Assembly: GCA_965601475.1 (NCBI GenBank)
Contig: OZ271832.1
Span: forward strand, 1,116,001-1,180,000
DNA length: 64,000 nucleotides
Reading direction: 5' to 3'
Source of the DNA: JAWPMT01 sp965601475
GTDB lineage: Bacteria > Bacteroidota > Bacteroidia > Cytophagales > Cyclobacteriaceae
Part shown: one piece after another, positions 19,048-27,261 of the stretch
How the letters are laid out: each line of letters opens with the position of its first letter
How positions within the stretch are numbered: the first letter of the stretch is position 1
Position numbers and translations under genes: made by a program
Notes under the pieces: generated by a model
The model's input: the letters and a program-made list of their open reading frames with translations, nothing else
What the model was told of the DNA's origin: nothing
The model's database searches: none

Positions 19048-19521
19048 ATGAGAACCGCTTTTTTATTGATTGCCGGAATTTTCACCATGAATTCCTGTAT
19101 TGACAAAGAATTAAATACGCAGCGTATACCGTCAGAAGTAACCTCAGTTTTCATGGAATACATTAACGATATCAACAATGGAAACATATCAAAAATACCA
19201 GCGTACTTTTCTGATGATACTACATTTTACTGGGTGGAAGATGGGCTTCTGGTTTATGAAAATAAGCAGGCAATGACAGAAAGTCTGGAGGCTTTTATCG
19301 CCAATTCTTCTAATGTGTCAATGAAGATAGAAGACCTGAGAATTACACCCTTGACTACCGAAGTGGCAACCTTGTATGCAGCCTATGTGCAAAGAATTGA
19401 GTTCAATTCGGGTTTTGAATTAAGCCTAGATGGTGCCATGACCATAGTGATGAATAAGGAAGGAAACATATGGAAATTCGTGAATGGGCATAGTTCCATT
19501 CAGAAAGAACGGAATAATTAA
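19048..19521 (+). CDS. SnoaL/DUF4440-like lipoprotein
   Basis: 157 residues with a lipoprotein signal (FLLIAGIFTMNSC). The mature part has the NTF2/SnoaL fold signature: EVTSVFMEYINDINNGN, YFSDDTTFYWVEDG, then strand pairs with IVMNKEGNIWKFVNGH near the end. Such proteins are often ligand-binding or of unknown enzymatic role. A VOC gene begins 18 bases downstream, so the two could be co-transcribed. Confidence 0.75.
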   Translation: MRTAFLLIAGIFTMNSCIDKELNTQRIPSEVTSVFMEYINDINNGNISKIPAYFSDDTTFYWVEDGLLVYENKQAMTESLEAFIANSSNVSMKIEDLRITPLTTEVATLYAAYVQRIEFNSGFELSLDGAMTIVMNKEGNIWKFVNGHSSIQKERNN

Positions 19522-19538
19522 GCGTTTGCTATACGGGT

Positions 19539-19922
19539 ATGAAAAATAAGCTAACTCATTTTGCCATTCACACTGATGACATTCATCGGGCAAGAACCTT
19601 TTACGATCAAGTTTTCAATTGGGATTTCAACGCTTATGGACCAGCTGACTTTCTGCAAATCAAAGCTGACAAAACAGAAAACGGTGAGCTCATTGGTGCA
19701 CTGCAATCAAGGAAATATTCTCCTGTTCCTGAAAGGTTAATCGGCTTGGAATGTACCATTGGGGTTGTCAACATTGATGAGATTGTGGAACGCGTAAAGA
19801 AAAATGGTGGCGAAGTCGTCTTGCCAAAAACAGCTATCCCGTATGTTGGCTGGCTTGCGAAATTTTTAGACACGGAAGGGAATTTGATTTGTGCAATGCA
19901 ATACGATAATGACGCAAAATGA
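19539..19922 (+). CDS. VOC-family (glyoxalase-like) protein
   Basis: 127 residues, one pair of beta-alpha-beta-beta-beta modules: HFAIHTDDIHRARTFYDQVF, then GLECTIGVVNIDEIVERVKK and GWLAKFLDTEGNLICAMQ. The first conserved metal ligand (His of HFAIH) is visible; the far ligand region (TEGN) is typical of the family. The substrate cannot be told. Confidence 0.85.
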   Translation: MKNKLTHFAIHTDDIHRARTFYDQVFNWDFNAYGPADFLQIKADKTENGELIGALQSRKYSPVPERLIGLECTIGVVNIDEIVERVKKNGGEVVLPKTAIPYVGWLAKFLDTEGNLICAMQYDNDAK

Positions 19923-19995
19923 CATCGTTAAGAACCATTCATGGGGACTTCCAGTACTTGCTGGATTTGAAAAGTCAGGAAGTCAAATGGTGTAA

Positions 19996-20121
19996 AAATT
20001 GGCGATATCGGCATGCAGAGAATGCGGATATGAACAAGGCACATAACCATTGGCCGTAATGGCCGCAACAGCTATATTTTTGAAAGGTGGATAAACGACA
20101 TAGGTCGCTTATTTGGATGTT
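19996..20121 (+). repeat. Gene-leader repeat, copy C (long form)
   Basis: Matches copy B from AAATTGGCGATAT to TTTGGATGTT, with the same ATGCGG, AACAAGGCACATA, GCTATATTT and GGTGGATAAACGACATAGGTC features. The hairpin arms are ACGAC/GTCG here, so the structure is kept though bases change. It ends 20 bases before the ATG at 20142. Confidence 0.7.
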
Positions 20122-20141
20122 TTACGCAATAGAAAATAGAA

Positions 20142-20564
20142 ATGATCGGAAATAAAGTTAAAGGCTTAGGAGAAATAGTTCTGCGCGTAAATGATATGGA
20201 ATCGATGAAAAATTTCTATGGGAAAACTATAGGATTTGAATTGATGCATGAATCGGAAGATTTTACTTTTTTCAAAATTGCAGATGGTGTTGGTGGCCAT
20301 ACTCAAACCCTAGCCTTGTTTGCGAAGAATAACAAAACTGCCTTTGGAGAAGCGCTAAAAGCTATAAAACAAGAGAATACGACATTGCATCATTTCGCTC
20401 TCGAAATCGAAAAATCAGACTATGAAGAAATGCTGATTTTATGTAAAAAAAGTAAAATAGCGTATGTGACCGAGGTATTTGAATGGGTGAAATGGAAATC
20501 CATATTTATCAAAGATCCGGAATCGAATATTGTTGAATTTGTTTGTCATGACCCCGAGATTTAA
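20142..20564 (+). CDS. VOC-family (glyoxalase/dioxygenase-like) protein
   Basis: 140 residues: LGEIVLRVNDMESMKNFYGK opens the first module, TTLHHFALEIEKSDYEEM the second, and FIKDPESNIVEFVCHD carries the conserved glutamate ligand near the C-terminus. Not closely similar to the VOC protein at 19539. A DUF1801 gene follows 19 bases downstream. Confidence 0.85.
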   Translation: MIGNKVKGLGEIVLRVNDMESMKNFYGKTIGFELMHESEDFTFFKIADGVGGHTQTLALFAKNNKTAFGEALKAIKQENTTLHHFALEIEKSDYEEMLILCKKSKIAYVTEVFEWVKWKSIFIKDPESNIVEFVCHDPEI

Positions 20565-20583
20565 AAACTGCATACAACATAAC

Positions 20584-21024
20584 ATGACAAAGCCCAGACC
20601 AATTCATGCAGACTTTCAATCGCTACTAGACTTCAAAGAGCAGCATATCATTGAGCTTTTTAGCGAATTACGTCAATACATTTTGGAATTGTATCCTGAA
20701 AGCAATGAACTTCTATATCACACCCATGCATTGACGGCCGTATTTTCAATTTCAGAAAAACTGTCTGATGCCTTTTGCCATATTCCCGTCTATGCTGAGC
20801 ACATCCATTTGGGTTTCAACCAAGGAACTCTTCTGAAAGACCCGAATAAACTATTGACAGGAACCGGGAAAATGATAAGGCATATTGAAATAGCACAGCT
20901 GAGTGATTACAGAAATCCCAGAGTAGAATCTCTGATTGAAGAAGCCATAGACTATGCGCTAAATGATATGGATAAACCAACAAAATCAACAGGAAAAACA
21001 ATATCCAAAATCAAGATGAAATAA
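20584..21024 (+). CDS. DUF1801-family protein
   Basis: 146 residues from the ATG at 20584; a longer frame from 20530 would overlap the VOC gene and adds no conserved residues. DUF1801 (YdhG-like) features are FSELRQYILELYPESNELLY, ICH-type PVYAEHIHLGF and the ending LTGTGKMIRHIEI followed by a helical tail. Function unknown; proteins of this fold bind small ligands or iron-related partners. Confidence 0.75.
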   Translation: MTKPRPIHADFQSLLDFKEQHIIELFSELRQYILELYPESNELLYHTHALTAVFSISEKLSDAFCHIPVYAEHIHLGFNQGTLLKDPNKLLTGTGKMIRHIEIAQLSDYRNPRVESLIEEAIDYALNDMDKPTKSTGKTISKIKMK

Positions 21025-21190
21025 ATAGCCACCCACTAACATTGGCTATACGCAATGCGGGTGAAAATGCTGACATGAGCCGGAGGAGGCAACAAAGATT
21101 TCAAATGAACCCCTCAAAGCTTATCCGAAAAGTTGAAGGTTGATATCTTCATCTTCAAAGCATAGAATCTTGTGTGGTTACCGTCTTAGT

Positions 21191-23389
21191 TCATTCTGAT
21201 TGGTTGATTTTCTCCAAGAACATCTCAATAGATCGTCCTTTACCCTTAGCATCAGTTGTGTTACCTGAAAGTCTAAATTTGCTGACACCCTCCTTAAGTT
21301 CCGCAGCGATTTCACTGAGGTTTTTGGATTTATCCATGTAATTGGCCATGCCAGCCGACAGTTCCGTGGCAGATGAAGCTACTTCTTCGGTTCCTGCTGC
21401 CGTTTGCTCAGCAATGACTACAATGCTCTCGGTAATGGAGACCACGCTGTCTACCTTCAGGGATTGATCCCGTGTTGATCCTATTATCTCCTTTGAAAGA
21501 GATAAATTCTGTTCGGATGCCACTGCCATTTCCTTGAATACCTCGGCAGTTTGTTTTGACGCCTGAACGCCCTTCTCTACACTTCCAGACATGGCACTCA
21601 CTGCACTTGCGGTTTTCGCGGTATCCACTTCAACTCCCTCAATGATTTTCTCAATTTCCTTTGCGGAATTCCGGGAATCTTCAGCGAGTTTTCGTATTTC
21701 TTCTGCAACAACTGCAAAACCTCTTCCAGCTTCTCCGGCCTGAGCCGCTTCAATGGCCGCATTCAAGGCCAATAGATTGGTTTGAGAGGCTATATCGGTA
21801 ATAACACCGAGAACCCGGGTTATTTCCTTCGACCTATCCATCAGTGCCCTCATAGACGCATCGGTCTGATGTGAAAGTTCGGAAATGGAATTCATGTTTT
21901 CCACTACCGATTCAACCATCTGCACACCCCTGTCGCTGTTGGTTGCACTTTTATGGGCGGCTTCATTGATCGTCTCTGTCTTTTTGCCCATATCCTTCGT
22001 GGATTGAAGAATACTTTCTACCAGGATTGAAGACTCATCAACCTTCTTCACCTGACTTTGGGCGCCGTTACTCATTTGTGCAATAGCACCTGCGATTTCA
22101 CCCGTATTGGCCGTCATCTCCTGACTTGAAGTCAACATTTCGGAAGACGAATCCTCGATGGTATTGGCTGAATTGGCAATTTGCAATAACAATCCATTCA
22201 GATTGTCCAGGGCTATGTTCAAACTGTCTGTAAGTACCCTGATTTCACCCTTCGACTGTCCTCTATAGCGGCTGGTAAGATCACCATCGGCCATGGCCAC
22301 GAGAATGGACTCAATTGATTTAATGGGACGGGCGATCGAGTCAAAAAGATCATTAAACGAACCACACAGGTCTGCCCACGCCCCTTTCTTATCATCCATG
22401 GTTAGCTTGGTGTCCAGCTTTCCTTCTTCAGCCACTAACCTCACCACAAAATTTGTTTCGTCAATCACCTTTTTCAGGTTTTCCCTCATGGCAATCAAGG
22501 ATTGGCCTAGCATGTCCTCAGCGCTCAACAAAGTGTAGTCCGCTTCCAGGTTTCCAGCCCTGATCTCCATAGCAAAAGAAGTGGTCCTTTCCAATCCATT
22601 TCGGAGTTCCCGCAATTGCCTTGTCATGTCTCCAATTTCATCTGAAGATGAATTGACATTCCATTCTGGGAGTTCTCCTTTGGCCATTCTGGATATCAAA
22701 CCACTGAGTTTTTTGATGGGATTCAATATGGATCGAACGGAGAAAATGGACAATAGAATACCAAGTATTATTGCCAATCCAGTCAACGACATGATTACAT
22801 ATTGTACAGCCTGAAACGACCTGTATTTCTCCTGAATCAATATTTCCGCTGTGCCCTGAAGGAGTTGAGCTTTCATGATCGACCATGCTGCAGTGTTGTC
22901 AAGTATTGGCACTACATTATCTTCAAGAATGGGAAGAACCGCAAAAACAACATCATCGTTATCGTAATCCTCATAACTATTCAGCAGGCTCATGATCTCC
23001 CTTTGGAACTTAATATTCTCTTCTATAAGTCCAAGTTGTATTTTCAAACTGTCACTCAAATCACCTTTACCGATCTCCAGCAAATCTGATTTGATCAAAG
23101 GAAATTCTACTTCATGAATCACCTTCAATTCTTCTTTTTCTGCCGGGTCTGGTGAGTAAACCCAATTGTTTATCAACTTGCTGGAAGAATTAACAAGCAG
23201 ATTCAGTTTCTCCAACTTATCAACCATGGGGAGGTAATGATCGGTTACCTCCCTGTCAATGGCTCTGCTATTCTGAAGAATGTAAACACCGTATAAACCA
23301 CCGGTGGATGTAAGAATTACGATCAAGGCATAACCTATTGTAATTTTTACGCTGATTCCCGTTTTAATCTTTGATAAAAACGATCTCAT
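21191..23389 (-). CDS. Methyl-accepting chemotaxis protein
   Basis: 732 residues. TM1 (ITIGYALIVILTSTGGLYGV), a ~160-residue periplasmic four-helix-bundle sensor, TM2 (IMSLTGLAIILGILLSIFSV), HAMP (SILNPIKKLSGLI) and a second HAMP-like segment (ESILVAMADGDLTSRY) precede the signalling hairpin, whose tip is TNLLALNAAIEAAQAGEAG. No C-terminal NWETF-type pentapeptide. It ends an operon with a periplasmic binding-like protein (5-bp gap) and a porin, which suggests that it senses a ligand presented by the binding protein. Confidence 0.95.
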   Translation of the reverse strand: MRSFLSKIKTGISVKITIGYALIVILTSTGGLYGVYILQNSRAIDREVTDHYLPMVDKLEKLNLLVNSSSKLINNWVYSPDPAEKEELKVIHEVEFPLIKSDLLEIGKGDLSDSLKIQLGLIEENIKFQREIMSLLNSYEDYDNDDVVFAVLPILEDNVVPILDNTAAWSIMKAQLLQGTAEILIQEKYRSFQAVQYVIMSLTGLAIILGILLSIFSVRSILNPIKKLSGLISRMAKGELPEWNVNSSSDEIGDMTRQLRELRNGLERTTSFAMEIRAGNLEADYTLLSAEDMLGQSLIAMRENLKKVIDETNFVVRLVAEEGKLDTKLTMDDKKGAWADLCGSFNDLFDSIARPIKSIESILVAMADGDLTSRYRGQSKGEIRVLTDSLNIALDNLNGLLLQIANSANTIEDSSSEMLTSSQEMTANTGEIAGAIAQMSNGAQSQVKKVDESSILVESILQSTKDMGKKTETINEAAHKSATNSDRGVQMVESVVENMNSISELSHQTDASMRALMDRSKEITRVLGVITDIASQTNLLALNAAIEAAQAGEAGRGFAVVAEEIRKLAEDSRNSAKEIEKIIEGVEVDTAKTASAVSAMSGSVEKGVQASKQTAEVFKEMAVASEQNLSLSKEIIGSTRDQSLKVDSVVSITESIVVIAEQTAAGTEEVASSATELSAGMANYMDKSKNLSEIAAELKEGVSKFRLSGNTTDAKGKGRSIEMFLEKINQSE

Positions 23390-23394
23390 ATCTG

Positions 23395-23826
23395 TTAGTT
23401 AATGGGGATGATTTTACATCCTGGACCGATAGATGATCTCATCGAAGCTGGAATAATCCCTATGGCTCCTTTTGTTCCACTGACATAATCAATGAGTGAT
23501 TTCGAATCGTCGAAGTCACGGGGTGCAACTCCATTTCCAGAAAAAGTGCGTTTGGTCCAAAAAGTCTTGAATTTGCTCTCTGAGGTCGAAATTGATTCCC
23601 AAAAAGATGGGTATTCCGAATTTTGGATAGCAGGTTTAACCTTGTCGAAGTTCTTCCACTGAGTAGTAAAGCCAAAGTAAATCCTTCTCAGCTCACTTTT
23701 TGACAATGATTCCTCAATTACTTCGGAATTGACAATTGCCACGTAACCTTCTTGCGCATATGACCTGCCAATAGTACTTATCAGCACGATCAATAGCATT
23801 GCTATAATATTTATTGAATATTTCAT
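23395..23826 (-). CDS. Periplasmic phosphate-binding-like (PstS-like) small protein
   Basis: 143 residues with a signal peptide (MLLIVLISTIGRSYAQ). The body matches the short PBP-like domain family: SKSELRRIYFGFTTQWKNFD, FKTFWTKRTFSGNGVAPRDF and YVSGTKGAIGIIPASM. At half the size of true PstS it probably keeps only one lobe. The position between porin and chemoreceptor implies a role in ligand presentation or outer-membrane uptake rather than an ABC transporter, since no permease is nearby. Confidence 0.8.
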   Translation of the reverse strand: MKYSINIIAMLLIVLISTIGRSYAQEGYVAIVNSEVIEESLSKSELRRIYFGFTTQWKNFDKVKPAIQNSEYPSFWESISTSESKFKTFWTKRTFSGNGVAPRDFDDSKSLIDYVSGTKGAIGIIPASMRSSIGPGCKIIPIN

Positions 23827-23838
23827 TTTAATTGTCGA

Positions 23839-24969
23839 TTAGAAACCAAGTACAATGGCCGCTTGAAATTCTGAAAAATTGACTCCTGCAAATCTTGCAT
23901 TTGCATCGCCTGAACTCACGTAGTTGTACTGAAGCTTTAGAAAGTAATTTTTGTCTACAAGCGTATTCAAGCCAAAACTCAACATGTTGGCTGTATCGTC
24001 ATCTACATCTTTGTTTGGGTCGAGATACTCATATCTAAAATATGGCGTATATCTGTCAGCTATCGTATAGTATAGCATCCCTTCGAAAGCGTTTTTTTGT
24101 AACTCTGAGGGATCAGAGGGATCGGTCCTACCAGTGATATACTCAAATTCTAATCCGAATGCTCCAGCACTGTATTCCGCATGGGTACTGAAGCTACTTA
24201 ACTTGGTCCTTTCCCCGGTGTCATCTCCGGTTGTTGCATCCAGCTCTGAAATCCTGTCTGAATATGATGAGAAACCCATTTTCAAACCGGGAATCGGTTG
24301 TACCAGCAATCGAGTGGCTACAGCCTTTTGCCTGTTGTCATCTTCCTCAAACGGATTGGTGTTCTCCTGATAGCCATTGCTGATCTGAACATTATATTCA
24401 AAGTTTACGGAGCTTACGGAAAAATTACCAAGCACTGAAATACCGGTCGCCCATCTGGGATAAAACCTTTCATCCGCACCAAATTTGTCAGGCTTATTGG
24501 TACTTAAGGGCTCCTTGACGGCGAGGAAAGCCGGCTTTGCCGTATGTATCTCATTGTAGATACCAAATGGCAGGAACATTTTACCTGCACGAATCTTCAG
24601 CCAGTTCCTGATAGTGTATTCAGGAAAAGCATATTCAACAGCTGCATTTCCTAACCCTGCCTCAGTGGCTGTTCCATGTTCCCACGTAATATCGGTAGCA
24701 AATCTCAGTCTTGAACTGATGTCAACATTTAAAACAATATCAATGAGATCGGCATCAAATGATCCGTTAGGATCACTATTACCATCATCAGAAAGAAGAT
24801 ATTCATATTCAAAACTGGAATACCCATTAATTCTTACTCTTTCCCGTATCTGGGCGCCTACAGGCACATTCAGAATGGTAATAAGCAGAAACGACATTAC
24901 CGTGAGAAGGCTCCTGCGATACGGGGATCTCTTCTCGTTGGATCGAAAAATTACTTGACTTTTGCACAT
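23839..24969 (-). CDS. Outer-membrane porin-like beta-barrel protein
   Basis: 376 residues. A long N-terminal signal (YRRSLLTVMSFLLITILNVP, cleavage after GAQ) leads to alternating amphipathic strands (YSSFEYEYLLSDDG; LKIRAGKMFLPFGIYNE; YTPYFRYEYLDP) ending in a terminal aromatic (AAIVLGF), as expected of a phosphate-selective or FmdC-like porin barrel. First gene of the leftward porin / binding-like / chemoreceptor operon; only 12 bases separate it from the next gene. Confidence 0.8.
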   Translation of the reverse strand: MCKSQVIFRSNEKRSPYRRSLLTVMSFLLITILNVPVGAQIRERVRINGYSSFEYEYLLSDDGNSDPNGSFDADLIDIVLNVDISSRLRFATDITWEHGTATEAGLGNAAVEYAFPEYTIRNWLKIRAGKMFLPFGIYNEIHTAKPAFLAVKEPLSTNKPDKFGADERFYPRWATGISVLGNFSVSSVNFEYNVQISNGYQENTNPFEEDDNRQKAVATRLLVQPIPGLKMGFSSYSDRISELDATTGDDTGERTKLSSFSTHAEYSAGAFGLEFEYITGRTDPSDPSELQKNAFEGMLYYTIADRYTPYFRYEYLDPNKDVDDDTANMLSFGLNTLVDKNYFLKLQYNYVSSGDANARFAGVNFSEFQAAIVLGF

Positions 24970-25852
24970 AGTGTATTGGCGGATAAATAGTTATTTAAAA
25001 AATTTCTTTTGGTCCGCTATTTGCTTTTCCAATTCATGGCTGTTGCAGGGCATAGCACGATTGGTGCTGTAAGCAATAGTCTTTTGCTCCAGCGCTTATT
25101 TGATCCTTAGGTTGATCTTATGATCCGTCCAACTCATTCAAATGGCCTACAGGGATTTGAATTCGAATGGATGACAAATGATGAACTGATTCTAAATGTT
25201 GGTGGGATTGGTCAAACTGGTGGTCCTGAATCCCAAGAGTAGGAATTCCAATTCAATAGCTGAATATGGGCGACGAGATTGATTTCCAAAGATTTGAAAA
25301 TCTCCGGACTTAGATTGCTTGGCTGATGGTTAATCATTTGGCGGAAAAAATTCTAGTTAAACATCCTTTGGTGTAAACAGGAGAATATATTTCCAGTGGT
25401 TTCTTCTGAATGATTAGCTATTTGATTGCCGAATAAAAAATTAATCTAATCGACATTACAAAACTTAGAAGATAATTCCGAAATAGAATAGTTCTAGTGA
25501 ATGAAAGAGGTAAAACAAGGAGTAAACCGGAACTTATCTGGATATAAAAAGATACAATCGGCACAAAGATCTTTTGATTTTCATGTACTACATGTCAGCA
25601 GATACACATATGAGTGTCCCTCAAATAATTAGGTAGCTGTATCAAGTGGAAAGCAGGAATCTGAACGGCTGAGATGTCAGCTTTCCCAAGTAGGTCAGGG
25701 AATCTAACGATTGCAAGCAAAAGGCTCACATTGCACTATGCCCTTTTTTAGCAATAAACAGAGTTGGCCATATGGTTTAGCATGATGTAAAGCGTCTATG
25801 GTTCAACATTTTTGTAGTGAGTAACCAAATCGAACCTCGTATACCAATTGAT
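24970..25852. other. 880-base spacer without a recognisable gene
   Basis: AT-rich sequence with stops in all frames; the longest open stretch on the plus strand is about 43 codons (from 25501) without motifs. It must hold the promoter for the leftward porin operon and the one for the GNAT gene, but no clear repeat, hairpin or RNA gene was seen. Confidence 0.4.
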
Positions 25853-26311
25853 ATGGAAACGATTAGTTTAAAAAAGGCAACAATAGAGGACAAAGCATTA
25901 GTGGTTGGCTTTGACTATAACCTTGATCCAGTTGAGCATATCGAGCTAAAGAGAGAGGAGAAGATAACGAAAGCAATAATCGCCAAGGACTGTTACATCA
26001 TCCTGGCTGATGACAAAGCAATTGGCTTCGTGATCTTTGATTATCGCTTTTTTGACCAAGGTTGGATTGAACTCATCATCATAGAGGAAGCACATAGAGC
26101 AAGAGGGATAGGTGGCCAAGTAATTAGCCTTATATGCCAACTATGTAAGACGAATAAGGTGTTTACTTCAACTAATAGCTCTAATACGCAAATGCAAAAA
26201 GTACTGAATAAGGCTGGTTTTTCCTTTGCGGGTAAAATAGACGGGTTAGACGATGGAGACCCTGAACTATTTTACTTCAAGAAGATTGACGACAAGAAAA
26301 CGAGTCAATAA
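25853..26311 (+). CDS. GNAT-family N-acetyltransferase
   Basis: 152 residues from the ATG at 25853 (a GTG at 25817 would add 12 residues). GNAT motif A is IELIIIEEAHRARGIGGQVI with the R-x-x-G-I-G acetyl-CoA pyrophosphate loop, followed by CKTNKVFTSTNSSNTQMQ and LNKAGFSFAGKI. The acceptor is unknown. Like its neighbour it is a small stand-alone accessory gene. Confidence 0.85.
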   Translation: METISLKKATIEDKALVVGFDYNLDPVEHIELKREEKITKAIIAKDCYIILADDKAIGFVIFDYRFFDQGWIELIIIEEAHRARGIGGQVISLICQLCKTNKVFTSTNSSNTQMQKVLNKAGFSFAGKIDGLDDGDPELFYFKKIDDKKTSQ

Positions 26312-26425
26312 ACCCAAGAAAGCAATGCCCTCACACAACAATGTGGATAGAGCGCACCTATAGAGATAATTGCCGCCAAAGCAATTGTGCGTAACTTCAA
26401 CAAAACAGAGCTCGGATTTGAGAAC

Positions 26426-26941
26426 ATGGACATAAGAATCAGGAAATGGCAACTATCGGATATCGAAAATCTTGTTCGATATGCAAACAATAAAAAGATC
26501 TCGGACAATCTAGCTGATGCTTTTCCCTTTCCTTATTCGAGAGATTTCGGATTAGCATTTATTAGAAGAGTTTCGAAAGAGGAACCAACAAGAATTTTCG
26601 CAGTAACCTGTGAAAATGAGGCTATCGGTTCGATTGGAATATTTCCTGACCAAGATATTCATAGAAAAAATGGTGCTATCGCCTATTGGATAGCCGAACC
26701 GTATTGGGGAAAAGGAATTGCAACTTCTGCCATTGAACAGATTTTAAGGTACGGATTTGACCAACTTGAACTAACAAGGATTTACGCCAAACCATTCGGG
26801 ACGAATATAGGATCGCAACGTGTTCTGGAAAAACTGGGATTCGAATTAGAAGCAACGCTCCCCAAAGCGGTATTCAAAAACAATAGGTATTTGGATGAGA
26901 AAATATATGGGAAAAGAAAAAATACGCACGACGATGAATAA
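26426..26941 (+). CDS. RimJ/RimL-type GNAT N-acetyltransferase
   Basis: 171 residues from the ATG at 26426. Features are IRIRKWQLSDIENLVRYANN (N-terminal GNAT), GSIGIFPDQDIHRKNGAIAY, the acetyl-CoA loop YWGKGIATSAIEQILRYGF and ARVLEKLGFE-like QRVLEKLGFELEAT, typical of the ribosomal-protein-serine acetyltransferase type. Its stop codon (26939-26941) coincides with the left edge of a fragment of phage DNA. Confidence 0.9.
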   Translation: MDIRIRKWQLSDIENLVRYANNKKISDNLADAFPFPYSRDFGLAFIRRVSKEEPTRIFAVTCENEAIGSIGIFPDQDIHRKNGAIAYWIAEPYWGKGIATSAIEQILRYGFDQLELTRIYAKPFGTNIGSQRVLEKLGFELEATLPKAVFKNNRYLDEKIYGKRKNTHDDE

Positions 26942-27008
26942 CAGCTTCTAAAAACGATCCGAGTAAGATGCAACGCATCCGGGCCATCTTCAAAGATCTG
27001 CAGAATGG
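26940..27008 (+). pseudogene. 69-bp fragment of a Mu-like phage early gene
   Basis: This stretch matches 41696-41764, inside the prophage membrane-HTH gene (41184-41855), with three differences over 69 bases, starting exactly at the GNAT stop codon. It encodes the MQRIxAIxKDLQNG helix of that protein. It lies outside the prophage and must come from an earlier, related element. Confidence 0.8.
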
Positions 27009-27030
27009 CTTGGTAGCCTTACCAGAAAAT

Positions 27031-27116
27031 CGGACAGTTTAAAAATGAACAAATCACGTAACTTAAACTGTCGAAATGAAGAAGTCAAAATTCACAGAGA
27101 GTCAAATTGCCAGCTT
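27031..27116 (+). mobile_element. 5' stub of an IS3-family insertion sequence
   Basis: GGACAGTTTAAAAATGAAC (27032) looks like an IS3-group terminal inverted repeat, and the ATG at 27076 starts MKKSKFTESQIA, the conserved opening of IS3 OrfA transposases. After 12 codons the similarity ends, so only the left tip remains. 27117-27261 shows nothing recognisable. Confidence 0.6.
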
Positions 27117-27261
27117 CCCCAGATCTTGTCCGGTGGAGACTGGAACAATCGCCCGATTCCCTTCTTTCAAGCAGTCCATTTTTTAGGGAGGAGGTCAGTC
27201 TCGCCGAAACAACTATAATTTGGTTTGTTTTGGTTTAATCACTTCAGCATACAATAGATTG

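Noticed and set aside
12299..21190. Chromosomal integron cassette array
   Set aside because: Gene content and leader repeats are suggestive, but spacers are too long for attC sites, the core consensus is poor and no integrase is present. Kept only as low-interest observations.
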